From positions 124,001 to 188,000 of the forward strand of contig CBIHNF010000002.1 of the NCBI GenBank assembly GCA_966211335.1: a stretch of 64,000 bases of DNA, written 5' to 3'. The first letter of the stretch is position 1; each line of letters begins with the position of its first letter. Positions 26,821 to 34,756 of the stretch are shown here, in pieces. Origin of the DNA: JAPWJZ01 sp966211335. GTDB lineage: Bacteria > Pseudomonadota > Alphaproteobacteria > Micavibrionales > UBA2020. The position numbers were made by a program, and so were the translations under genes. The notes below the pieces were generated by a model. It had not been told where the DNA came from and did no database searches. It saw nothing but the letters and a program-made list of their open reading frames with translations.

Positions 26821-27551
26821 TGGAAATTCAATACGTCTCGCAAAAGATCGGTAAGTTTTTCCAGACGATGGAAAAGAAGACGATCGTTGAAATCGTCGCG
26901 GTTGTCATTATCGTTCTCTGGTGGAATGGCTTCCTTTTTTCCGACAGCTGGCGTTACAAAATGACGGTTGTTGTCGAAACGCCGGAAGGTGATAAAATAG
27001 GCTCTTCGGTTTACCAAGTTTCCCATCATTCGGAACTCGGAATTTTTCCCGGACAAGGTGGATACTACTATATCAGCCGTGGTGATGCAGTCGTTGTTGA
27101 TTTGGGCGCTCGCGGTTTATTGTTCGCTATCATGCAGGGGGCAAATAGCGACCCCAATTATTCTCACGATATTGCATTGGATTCATTTCCGCTCAAGAAA
27201 AAAACAAAAATTGGTACTCAGGTTACGTTGGATGAGAAAAATTATCCAATGCTCGTTCATTTTAAAAACCTCGAAGATCCAAAATCTGTCGAAGCTATCT
27301 CCCCATCAAATAAAGCGACTGAAGTTTTTATGGGTGGAGATGTTATTAGGCCGATTGCCTCTGTTTTCGGGCAGGGCGTCAAAGTAAAAAGTATTCGTCT
27401 GGAAGTCACAGACGAGCCGATTATTATAACGATTGATAAGTGGATTCCCTGGATTGCATATGTCGATACACTTTCCGGGAAAATGGTCGGCGGCAGAAAA
27501 CTATACGATAATCTCTACATACTGGATTTTAAAAGGGGCAAAAATTCGTGA
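26820..27551 (+). CDS. Uncharacterised single-span membrane protein, AT-rich
   Basis: 243 residues with one membrane helix (about residues 22-40) near the N-terminus, then a largely extracytoplasmic beta-rich part. The phrases YKMTVVVETPEGDKIGSSVYQV and VVVDLGARGLLFA recall an uncharacterised family seen in several proteobacteria whose members start 'W.y.mTv.vETPEG...GSsv'; I have no function for it. Codon use is markedly more AT-rich than rsmB, whose stop overlaps its ATG (TAATG). The palindromic repeat copy B follows it. Foreign origin or rapid drift is inferred. Confidence 0.7.
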   Translation: MEIQYVSQKIGKFFQTMEKKTIVEIVAVVIIVLWWNGFLFSDSWRYKMTVVVETPEGDKIGSSVYQVSHHSELGIFPGQGGYYYISRGDAVVVDLGARGLLFAIMQGANSDPNYSHDIALDSFPLKKKTKIGTQVTLDEKNYPMLVHFKNLEDPKSVEAISPSNKATEVFMGGDVIRPIASVFGQGVKVKSIRLEVTDEPIIITIDKWIPWIAYVDTLSGKMVGGRKLYDNLYILDFKRGKNS

Positions 27552-27576
27552 CGCTGGGGCCCGTAGTTTCTAATAA

Positions 27577-27685
27577 ATTCTGAGCGCAGCGATAGATGTC
27601 GCCTTAAGCCTGTCATTCTAAACCTAGCGAAGAATCGCCCTTTGCGCCGATGAAAGGGAGATCCTTCACTACGTTCAGGATGGCA
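27577..27685. repeat. Imperfect palindromic repeat, copy B (with partial third arm)
   Basis: Inverted arms at 27611-27642 and 27654-27685 match the arms of copy A (13381-13460), including the conserved AGGGAGATCCTTCAC core and the TGTCATTCT edge. A 16-base fragment of the same arm occurs again at 27577-27592. The element fills the gap between the convergent ends of the AT-rich gene and the methyltransferase gene and overlaps no coding sequence. Confidence 0.78.
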
Positions 27686-27687
27686 GA

Positions 27688-28353
27688 TTAGGAGATGGTG
27701 CCGTAAACCAGCAGGTGAATTTCGCCGACTTCTTCCACCTTCAGCGCAAGCCCCGCATCCTTGAGCTGCGCCTTGATTTCATCCGGTGTAAACGCCGCCA
27801 GCAGTGAATTGTAAAAATCACGGCGCAGCACTTCCGGTTCGTTGCCGGAGAGCGTGTCGACGATGTGCTGCGCGGCATCTTCGCTGTCCGGTCTCAGAAG
27901 ATCCGCGACAAAAACAAATGTGCCGGGCTTGGCGTGATGCTTGATGGTCTCCCACAGGCCTTTCGGTTCGTGCAGATGGTGCAGCAGGCTGTGGCTCATC
28001 ACCACTTTGTAATCACTGTCCGGAATATCGGGCGAGGGGATGTAGGCTTGCGTGAAACCGACGCGGAGTTCAAGGCCGCTGCTGCGCATGCGCTCTTCCG
28101 CCAAATCGAGCATGGCGGCGGAGCCGTCAACGCCGGTGAAATGTGCGTTCGGGAATGCCTTTGCAAAACGCTGCAGCACATCGCCGCTGCCGCAGCCGAG
28201 ATCGAGCACATTGCCCGTCAATTCCTGAGCGAAGCGCGCGCGGAACAATTCAACGCGCGCGCGGTGGCTCGCGGAAAAATCGGCGGCGTCATAGGCCGCG
28301 GCCTGTTCGGCATCGTCCATCAATTCGGGTTCTGTTTGGCGGGGCATGGGCAT
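27688..28353 (-). CDS. Class I SAM-dependent methyltransferase
   Basis: 221 residues. The SAM site reads VLDLGCGSGDVLQRFAKAFPNAHFTGVDGS, followed by the acidic residue of motif II and SHSLLHHLHEPKGLWETI at motif IV. It belongs to the UbiE/Methyltransf_25-like group; the substrate (small molecule or lipid) is not identifiable. AAGGAG lies eight bases before the ATG at 28353. It converges on the AT-rich gene across repeat copy B and diverges from rpe. Confidence 0.82.
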   Translation of the reverse strand: MPMPRQTEPELMDDAEQAAAYDAADFSASHRARVELFRARFAQELTGNVLDLGCGSGDVLQRFAKAFPNAHFTGVDGSAAMLDLAEERMRSSGLELRVGFTQAYIPSPDIPDSDYKVVMSHSLLHHLHEPKGLWETIKHHAKPGTFVFVADLLRPDSEDAAQHIVDTLSGNEPEVLRRDFYNSLLAAFTPDEIKAQLKDAGLALKVEEVGEIHLLVYGTIS

Positions 28354-28437
28354 GGCTTGGACTCCTTTTGTACTCGTAGGGCCTCTGGCTGATTAGGGCA
28401 AGTGTTTCATTAAATTGACGGAATCAACTTTTTTCAG

Positions 28438-28466
28438 TTGCCCGATTCGCAGGCAGCTTGTATAAA
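28438..28466 (+). promoter_or_regulatory. Predicted promoter of rpe, leaderless configuration
   Basis: TTGCCC at 28438-28443, a 17-base spacer and TATAAA at 28461-28466. Transcription would begin about 28472-28474, essentially at the ATG of rpe (28473), which also lacks a normally spaced ribosome site. Confidence 0.5.
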
Positions 28467-28472
28467 AGAGTT

Positions 28473-29123
28473 ATGAGTCAACGGGTTCGCATAGCTCCTT
28501 CCATTTTATCCGCAGATTTCTCGAAGCTTGGAGAAGAAATTCAGGCTGTCGATGCGGCAGGGGCGGACTATATCCATCTCGATGTTATGGACGGTCATTT
28601 CGTTCCGAACATCACTTTCGGCCCGGTTGTGCTTGATAGCATTCGCAAAGTGACCAAAAAGACCTTCGACGTCCACCTCATGATTTCGCCTGTGGATAAC
28701 TTTATCGAAGGTTTCGCGAAGGCTGGCGCAGACATCATCACCTTTCATCCGGAAGCGGGTTCGCATCCGCACCGCACCGTGCAGCTGATCAAGTCGCTCG
28801 GCAAGAAGGCGGGTGTTTCACTTAATCCCGCCACGCCGACCGCCGTGCTCGATCACCTCATCGACGACCTCGACATGATTTTGATCATGACGGTCAACCC
28901 CGGCTTCGGGGGACAAAAATTCATACCGCTGCTCGACAAGATCAAGGATGTCCGCGACCGCATTACCAAAAGCGGCCGGCAGATTGATCTGGAAGTCGAC
29001 GGCGGCATCAATGCTGAAACGGCAAAACAGGTTATCGCGGCTGGCGCCGACGTGCTTGTGGCCGGGACGGCAGTCTTCAAAGAAAAAAACTATGCAGAGG
29101 CAATCCAGCGCCTCCGCGGGTAA
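28473..29123 (+). CDS. rpe: Ribulose-phosphate 3-epimerase
   Basis: 216 residues, a TIM barrel converting ribulose-5-phosphate to xylulose-5-phosphate in the pentose phosphate pathway. Motifs: IAPSILSADFSKLGEE, YIHLDVMDGHFVPNITFGP, DVHLMI, MTVNPGFGGQKFI and EVDGGINAETA with the catalytic aspartates and metal-binding histidines. The ATG at 28473 yields the usual N-terminus (MSQRVRIAPS). A TTG at 28458 could add five residues, but the predicted -10 element lies within that extension. It precedes the heparinase-like gene, as in many relatives. Confidence 0.96.
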   Translation: MSQRVRIAPSILSADFSKLGEEIQAVDAAGADYIHLDVMDGHFVPNITFGPVVLDSIRKVTKKTFDVHLMISPVDNFIEGFAKAGADIITFHPEAGSHPHRTVQLIKSLGKKAGVSLNPATPTAVLDHLIDDLDMILIMTVNPGFGGQKFIPLLDKIKDVRDRITKSGRQIDLEVDGGINAETAKQVIAAGADVLVAGTAVFKEKNYAEAIQRLRG

Positions 29124-29190
29124 TAGGGTACTGACGATATAGGGGAGTGTGTCTCGCGAGGGGTCGCGGGGTGCATAAGGGGACGTCTAA

Positions 29191-30837
29191 ATGTTTTTGA
29201 CAGACACGAGTCTGATATACAAGGGAATCCGCCCGCTGCAGCGCATTGTGCTCGGCAACGTCTTGGCGAACCCGTTATCGAGCTTAAGTCTTCCGGGCCG
29301 CGTGCCCGATCATTTGCGGGTGGTGCCGCCGGACCCCTGGCCCGGCGAAACGCAGCGCGGCCGCGACATGATCGCCGGCATCTTCCGCTTTGCAGGGCAA
29401 ACAATCGAAAAAGAAAGCCTGTCATGGGAACCGCAGGGCGCCAAGCCCGAATGGCTGGCAGAGCTGCATGGTTTTGAATGGCTGCGCGACCTCCGCTCCG
29501 TCGGCGGTGAACGCGCGCGTCGCATGGCGCGGGAAATGGTTGGCAACTGGCTGAACCGTTTTGAAAAGCCCGATGCCTCCGCCTGGCGCCCAGATGTGAC
29601 CGGCATGCGCATTGCCGCCTGGATTTCCTTCCACGATTTCTTCTGCGCGGCGGCGGATGATATTTTCCGCAAGGAATATTTCTCCAGCCTCGTCCGTCAG
29701 GCACGTCACCTGTCGAAGGCTCTGCCCGGCAGCTTGAATGGCATTGCCCTTATGCGCGCCTATAAAGGCCTTGCCTATTCCGGCCTCTGCCTTGATGAAG
29801 GCGAGCCGCGGCTGGAACAAGCGTTTCAGGGCATCTTGCACCAGATAAAAGAGCAAATCCTGCCGGACGGCGGCCATATGTCGCGCTGCCCGCAGAGCAC
29901 CTTTGAATTCCTGCAAATCCTCGTCGACCTCCGCACGGCCCTTACCGCCGCCAAAGTGGAAATGCCGGAAGAGCTACAGCATGCAATTGACCGCATCGCC
30001 CCCGCCGTTAAATTCTTCCGCCACGGCGACGGCGCGCTCTGCCAGTTCAACGGCGCGCAGGAAGGCAATCCCAATATCTGCGAAGCGACGCTGATGCATT
30101 CCGGCGCGCGCGGCAAGGCGATGAAGTCCCTGCCGCATTGCGGCTACGAGCGCATCACGCAAGGCCGCTCCAGCCTGATCATGGACGTCGCGCTGCCGCT
30201 GCAGTCGAAATATTCCGACCGCGCGCATGCCGGCGTGCTCAGCTTTGAATACAGCTTTGGCCGCGACCGCGTGTTTGTGAACTGCGGGACCTCGGAAGTG
30301 AAGGGCAAGTGGCGCGACCTGTTGCGCTCCACCGCCGCGCATTCAACCGTTGTCTGCGATCACCGCAACACCTGCCAGATTGATGACAACGGCCTGCTCT
30401 CCGGCCGCCCCGATGTGCGCTTCAAGCGGCATGAGGATGAAAATATTGCAATGCTGGAAGGCAGCCACAACGGCTATATGCCGCGCAACGGCCTCTCGCA
30501 TCACCGCTGCATTCGCCTCAAGGAAAACGGCGAAGTTTTGTCGGGCGAAGATCAGCTCGTCGGCAAATCGGGCGTTGCCTATGCCGTGCGTTTCCACCTG
30601 CACCCGCATATCCAGGCCTCGCTGATCAAGGAAAACCAGGAAGTCCTGCTGCGCGCCCGCAGCGGCACCGGCTGGCGCTTTACGGCGTCGCCCGGTATGA
30701 CGATTACAGTGGAAGACAGTGTTTACGCCGGCGAGGGCGAAATTCCGCGTCGCACGCTGCAGATCGTTATCAGCGGCGTGACCTCCGGCACCCCCACCAT
30801 CATCGGCTGGGAACTGAAGAAAGAAAAAATGTCATGA
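29191..30837 (+). CDS. Heparinase II/III family protein
   Basis: 548 residues. An alpha/alpha toroid N-terminal part (residues about 60-300: GNWLNRFEKPDASAWRPDVTGMR, SLNGIALMRAYKGLAYSGL) is followed by a beta-sandwich (LIMDVALPLQ, FEYSFGRDRVFVNCGT, HSTVVCDHRNTCQID). This matches the chromosomal heparinase II/III-like protein conserved in alphaproteobacteria near rsmB, rpe and purH, whose substrate is unknown; it is not a demonstrated heparin lyase. No signal peptide is seen. AAGGGGAC precedes the ATG. The stop overlaps the next start (ATGA). Confidence 0.88.
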   Translation: MFLTDTSLIYKGIRPLQRIVLGNVLANPLSSLSLPGRVPDHLRVVPPDPWPGETQRGRDMIAGIFRFAGQTIEKESLSWEPQGAKPEWLAELHGFEWLRDLRSVGGERARRMAREMVGNWLNRFEKPDASAWRPDVTGMRIAAWISFHDFFCAAADDIFRKEYFSSLVRQARHLSKALPGSLNGIALMRAYKGLAYSGLCLDEGEPRLEQAFQGILHQIKEQILPDGGHMSRCPQSTFEFLQILVDLRTALTAAKVEMPEELQHAIDRIAPAVKFFRHGDGALCQFNGAQEGNPNICEATLMHSGARGKAMKSLPHCGYERITQGRSSLIMDVALPLQSKYSDRAHAGVLSFEYSFGRDRVFVNCGTSEVKGKWRDLLRSTAAHSTVVCDHRNTCQIDDNGLLSGRPDVRFKRHEDENIAMLEGSHNGYMPRNGLSHHRCIRLKENGEVLSGEDQLVGKSGVAYAVRFHLHPHIQASLIKENQEVLLRARSGTGWRFTASPGMTITVEDSVYAGEGEIPRRTLQIVISGVTSGTPTIIGWELKKEKMS

Positions 30838-31046
30838 GCATGACCGCCTCCGGCAAAATCCGCAAAATCGTCGAGGATAACGGCCAGTTCCTCGTCTCCC
30901 TCGCCGATCACGACGGTTATTTTACCGTGGCGGATAACGAGCTTAGTGATTTCCTGCAAGGCATGTTCCGCGAGGCCTATGCGGCGGGGACGGAAGTGTC
31001 CTTCCGCTACAACAAGGATCTCGTCATTTCCGAGATGCTTTTTTAA
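30834..31046 (+). CDS. Small conserved-looking protein coupled to the heparinase-like gene, 70 aa
   Basis: 70 residues, MSMTASGKIRKIVEDNGQFL..., with alternating hydrophobic strands (FLVSLADHDGYFTVAD) and a C-terminal VSFRYNKDLVISEMLF; a small beta-rich fold is likely. No family is recognised. The ATG overlaps the heparinase stop (ATGA) and codon use matches its neighbours, which supports a real coupled gene. A second ATG two codons in is equally possible. It overlaps the stop of the opposing hydroxylase gene by 4 bases. Confidence 0.68.
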   Translation: MSMTASGKIRKIVEDNGQFLVSLADHDGYFTVADNELSDFLQGMFREAYAAGTEVSFRYNKDLVISEMLF

Positions 31047-31867
31047 CTCTTCATCGGCATCAGCAGGCAGCGCCAGAAAGCCTTTCTCGTTGGCTGTGCC
31101 CAAGCCTTTTTCAGCAAGGCAATCCACGGATAGAAATTGACCGTAAAAGGGTCTTTGCGCGGCACGATGTATTTTGCGCCGTAGACGGGCTTTGCCTGTT
31201 CTTCCGCGTAGGTGCCGAACAGCCTATCCCACAGCACGAAGACGCCGGCGAAGTTCTTGTCGATATATTCCGCGTTCGACGCATGGTGGACGCGGTGGTT
31301 GGACGGCGTGTTCATCATGCGCTCGATAGCGCCCAGCTTGCCCACCGTATCGCTGTGAATGAAATACTGGAACAGCAGGTTCAGCTGGAAGGCGACAAAG
31401 ACCGTGAGCGGTGAGAAACCGACGATAATCAGCGGCACAAATACCACCCAGCCGAACAGCGGCGTCACCCACGGCAGGCGAAGCGCGGTCGAGAAATTGA
31501 ATTCCTCCGAGCTATGGTGCACCGAATGCTCCGCCCAGAGCAGCGGGATTTTATGCTCAAGGCGATGCCGCCAGTAGTAGATGAAGTCGACCAGCACAAA
31601 GGCGGCGGCGAAGGTATAAATATTCTGCGGCAGGTGCCAGAGCATGTATTGGCCGATAAACCCCATTGCCGTCAGCTGAAGCGCCTTGTAGACAAAGTTG
31701 TTCAGGCAGAAGCCGATGCAAAAGACGGACAGGTTAAGCCAGGTTTCGGTGGGCTGCCGCGCGCGCCCGCGCCAGCGGTCAAAAACCATGCCGCCCAGCG
31801 CCATTCCCGCCAGCAGCAGGGCAATCCACCAGCGGTTGTCTTTCAGGAAATGAACAATGTTATCCAT
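31043..31867 (-). CDS. Sterol desaturase / fatty acid hydroxylase family protein
   Basis: 274 residues with four or more membrane spans. The di-iron histidine boxes are intact: HRLEH (HX3H), HSVHH (HX2HH) and HRVHH (HX2HH). The superfamily hydroxylates or desaturates membrane lipids, carotenoids or hopanoid-type substrates; the actual substrate cannot be read from sequence. AAAGG lies eight bases before the ATG at 31867. It is a single gene facing the small protein downstream of the heparinase-like gene. Confidence 0.9.
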   Translation of the reverse strand: MDNIVHFLKDNRWWIALLLAGMALGGMVFDRWRGRARQPTETWLNLSVFCIGFCLNNFVYKALQLTAMGFIGQYMLWHLPQNIYTFAAAFVLVDFIYYWRHRLEHKIPLLWAEHSVHHSSEEFNFSTALRLPWVTPLFGWVVFVPLIIVGFSPLTVFVAFQLNLLFQYFIHSDTVGKLGAIERMMNTPSNHRVHHASNAEYIDKNFAGVFVLWDRLFGTYAEEQAKPVYGAKYIVPRKDPFTVNFYPWIALLKKAWAQPTRKAFWRCLLMPMKS

Positions 31868-31932
31868 GGCATAGGCCTTTCATGCAAACGGGGCATGAAA
31901 GTTATACCGATGCGGCGGCCTAATACCTGTGG

Positions 31933-32325
31933 TTAGAGCTTGTAGCCTTTTTTCTTTACGGCTTTCAGCTTTTGCAGCTGCTCCAGCTTGCCCATGTTGG
32001 CGTCATTGGCGCCAAGGCCGAATTCGGTCGCGATCTGTTTCGCCAGCGGCAGCACTTTCTTGATTTTGGCGGCGGCGTCGCTGCCGTTCGCTTCGGCAAG
32101 GTCGATCACGGCCTGCACGCTGTTGTCGGGGTCGTTGATGTTGCAGTTCAATTCCGTTTGGGCGCGGTCCAGCAGGCGGGAGCCTTTCGATGCGTGACGG
32201 AACGCCATGCGGGAGGAGGTGCCGATAACGCCCGACTTCTGGTCGATCAGGTCGCGCATCTGGTCTTCGAGATAATCGCCGATATCGCGGATCAATTGCT
32301 CGACCTTCGGTGTCCATTGAATCAT
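31933..32325 (-). CDS. Uncharacterised helical protein, 130 aa
   Basis: No family recognised. The protein starts MIQWTPKVEQLIRDIGDYLEDQM and is entirely helical and charged, with one CN (residues 60-61) and a Lys-rich tail. No signal or membrane segment. AGGAGA lies about nine bases upstream of the ATG at 32325. It is transcribed toward the hydroxylase gene, 65 bases away, and away from mmsA. Confidence 0.62.
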   Translation of the reverse strand: MIQWTPKVEQLIRDIGDYLEDQMRDLIDQKSGVIGTSSRMAFRHASKGSRLLDRAQTELNCNINDPDNSVQAVIDLAEANGSDAAAKIKKVLPLAKQIATEFGLGANDANMGKLEQLQKLKAVKKKGYKL

Positions 32326-32419
32326 GGCCGTTATTCTCCTAACTGAATGAATTTGCAGGCAAGTTTAAAGACCGTTATGGATAAGTCAATGCGCTATTTT
32401 GGCGCCGCCACAGCTCGAT

Positions 32420-32448
32420 TTGGCTTTGATTTGATTTACCTTTATAGT
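32420..32448 (+). promoter_or_regulatory. Predicted promoter of mmsA
   Basis: TTGGCT at 32420-32425, a 17-base spacer and TATAGT at 32443-32448, in the AT-rich gap 29 bases before the ATG at 32478. AAGGAG lies between them. Confidence 0.55.
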
Positions 32449-32477
32449 GTGACCCATCGTTTTCAAGGAGCAGAACC

Positions 32478-33947
32478 ATGGCCCAGCCCGCAGCCGTCCC
32501 ACCGGCATCCCCGACTCAAAGCCCCGTGCACAACCCCGCAACGGGCGAGGTGCTCTACCAGCTGAAGCACGCAAGCGTCGCGGAAGTGAACGCCGCGGTG
32601 GAAAAGGCGGAGAAAGCGTTTCAATTGTGGTCGGCGGAGACGACGCTGAAGCGCGCCCGCGTTCTCATGAAATTCCTCGAAATCTGCAACGCGAAAAAAG
32701 AAGAACTGGCGCAAGCCATCACGCGCGAACACGGCAAGACGATTGAAGACGCGCGCGGCGAAGTGCAGCGCGGCGTCGAAGTGCTGGAATTCGCAACCGG
32801 CATGCCGCATTTGCTGAAGGGCGAATTCAGCGAAAACGTCGGCCGCGGCGTTGACCTTCACTCCATTCGCCAGCCGCTTGGCGTTGTTGCCGGCATCACG
32901 CCCTTCAACTTCCCCGCCATGATTGGCTTCTGGATGTTCCCGATTGCGCTGGCGACCGGCAATACGTTTATCTGGAAGCCGTCGGAGGTTGACCCCGCCG
33001 CATCCAAACTTCTCGTGCAATGGTTCAAGGACGCGGGCGGGCCGGAAGGCGTTTTGCAAACCATCGACGGCGGCAAAGACGTCGTCGATGCGCTGCTGCA
33101 TCATCCGCACATTCAGGCGATCAGCTTTGTCGGCTCGACGCCCGTTGCCGAATACATCCATCGCACCGCCAATAACGAAGGCAAGCGCGTGCAGGCCTTG
33201 GGCGGCGCAAAGAACCATATGGTGATTATGCCGGATGCCGATATCGACCAGGCGGCGGATGCGCTGATGGGCGCGGCCTATGGCTCCGCCGGCGAGCGCT
33301 GCATGGCAATCTCCGTCGCACTGCCCGTCGGCAAGGAAACGGCGGACAAGCTGGTCGAAGCCCTCAAAAAACGCATTTCAACGATTAAAATCGGCAACGG
33401 CATGACCGCCGGTGTTGAAATGGGCCCGCTGATCTCGCAGAAGCATCTCGATAAGGTGAAAGGTTATGTGGAGCAGGGCGTCTCGGAAGGCGCGAAGCTC
33501 GTCGTCGACGGCCGCGGCTATAAACCGGCGGATGGCAAAGGCTTCTTCTTCGGCTGCTGCCTGTTCGATAACGTGAAGCCCGGCATGAAAATTTATGACG
33601 AGGAAATTTTTGGCCCCGTCCTCGCTGTCACCCGCGTCAACGACATGGGCGAGGCTGTGAAGCTGATTAACGACCACACCTTCGGCAACGGCGTTGCCAT
33701 TTTCACCAGCCACGGCGGCGCCGCGCGGCAATTTGCGCATCAGGTCAAGATCGGCATGGTCGGCATCAACGTACCCATCCCCGTGCCGATGGCCTTCCAC
33801 AGCTTCGGCGGCTGGAAACGCTCCCTCTTTGGCGATGTGCATATGCACGGCATGGAAGGCGTGCGCTTCTACACCCGCCTCAAAGCCGTCACATCGCGCT
33901 GGCCGGAGGAACATGTGGCCGAATTCACCATGCCAGTGAACAAATAA
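32478..33947 (+). CDS. mmsA: Methylmalonate-semialdehyde dehydrogenase (CoA-acylating)
   Basis: 489 residues of the aldehyde dehydrogenase fold. It oxidises methylmalonate or malonate semialdehyde to propionyl- or acetyl-CoA in valine and inositol catabolism. MmsA-specific phrases are RQPLGVVAGITPFNFPAMIGFWMFP, IWKPSEVDP, FVGSTPVAEYI, ALGGAKNHMVIMPDAD and the catalytic cysteine (about residue 275) in GERCMAIS. The ending (FHSFGGWKRSLFGD) is complete. A strong AAGGAG precedes the ATG. It stands alone, without mmsB or other valine genes. Confidence 0.95.
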   Translation: MAQPAAVPPASPTQSPVHNPATGEVLYQLKHASVAEVNAAVEKAEKAFQLWSAETTLKRARVLMKFLEICNAKKEELAQAITREHGKTIEDARGEVQRGVEVLEFATGMPHLLKGEFSENVGRGVDLHSIRQPLGVVAGITPFNFPAMIGFWMFPIALATGNTFIWKPSEVDPAASKLLVQWFKDAGGPEGVLQTIDGGKDVVDALLHHPHIQAISFVGSTPVAEYIHRTANNEGKRVQALGGAKNHMVIMPDADIDQAADALMGAAYGSAGERCMAISVALPVGKETADKLVEALKKRISTIKIGNGMTAGVEMGPLISQKHLDKVKGYVEQGVSEGAKLVVDGRGYKPADGKGFFFGCCLFDNVKPGMKIYDEEIFGPVLAVTRVNDMGEAVKLINDHTFGNGVAIFTSHGGAARQFAHQVKIGMVGINVPIPVPMAFHSFGGWKRSLFGDVHMHGMEGVRFYTRLKAVTSRWPEEHVAEFTMPVNK

Positions 33948-34004
33948 GGCCAAAAAGCGGTTTTATTTGCATATTCCGACGCTTACAGGTATGTTGCCAC
34001 CATT

Positions 34005-34718
34005 ATGACGACCAAGAAGCCGCCTGACGGCCCCAAAAAAGCAGCGCGCGACCCGAAGCGGATCCAGAAAAAGATCCACCTGAAAACGCGCGACAAGCGC
34101 TCGATTTCCTCCGCCCGCTGGCTGGAGCGGCAGCTGAACGATCCCTATGTGGCGGAAGCAAAGGCGCAAGGCTTTCACAGCCGCGCCGCCTTTAAAATCC
34201 AGCAGATCAACGATGAATTGGGCCTCTTCAAGCCCGGCATGAAAATCATCGACCTCGGCGCGGCGCCCGGCGGATGGACGCAGATTGCCTGCGATATAGT
34301 GGAGCCGGGGAAGAACGGCGGCAAAGTTGTCGCCATCGATTACCTTGAAATGAAGCCGGTGCCGGAATCCATTTTCATCCAGATGGACTTCACTGATGAC
34401 CGCGCGCCGGACCTCTTGAAACAGGCCATCGGCGGCAAGGCGCATGTGGTGCTGTCGGACATGGCGCCGCCCACCATCGGCCACCGTGAAACCGACCATA
34501 TCCGCATCATGGCGCTGGCCGAAATGGCGCTGCAGTTCGCCTCCGAAGTTCTGCTGCCGGGTGGCACCTTTTTGTGCAAGGTTTTCCAGGGCGGCTCGGA
34601 GCGGGATTTACTTAACGCCATGAAAAAGAACTTTACGAAAGTAAAGCACATCAAGCCGCCTGCCAGCCGCAAGGATTCATCTGAAATGTATGTTGTGGCA
34701 TTGGGCTTTCGCGGATAA
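34005..34718 (+). CDS. rlmE: 23S rRNA 2'-O-ribose methyltransferase (U2552)
   Basis: 237 residues of the RrmJ/FtsJ family, which methylates the ribose of U2552 in the 50S A loop. The K-D-K-E tetrad is visible in SRAAFK, VLSDMAPP, FLCKVFQGG and SSEMYVV, and the SAM loop in IIDLGAAPGGWTQIA. The N-terminal extension (about 30 basic residues) is common in alphaproteobacteria. It directly precedes the guaB-like gene, the usual order in this class. The ribosome site is weak. Confidence 0.95.
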   Translation: MTTKKPPDGPKKAARDPKRIQKKIHLKTRDKRSISSARWLERQLNDPYVAEAKAQGFHSRAAFKIQQINDELGLFKPGMKIIDLGAAPGGWTQIACDIVEPGKNGGKVVAIDYLEMKPVPESIFIQMDFTDDRAPDLLKQAIGGKAHVVLSDMAPPTIGHRETDHIRIMALAEMALQFASEVLLPGGTFLCKVFQGGSERDLLNAMKKNFTKVKHIKPPASRKDSSEMYVVALGFRG

Positions 34719-34756
34719 AATTGCCTTCGGAATTTCACTCTGGGGGTCTAGCAATT

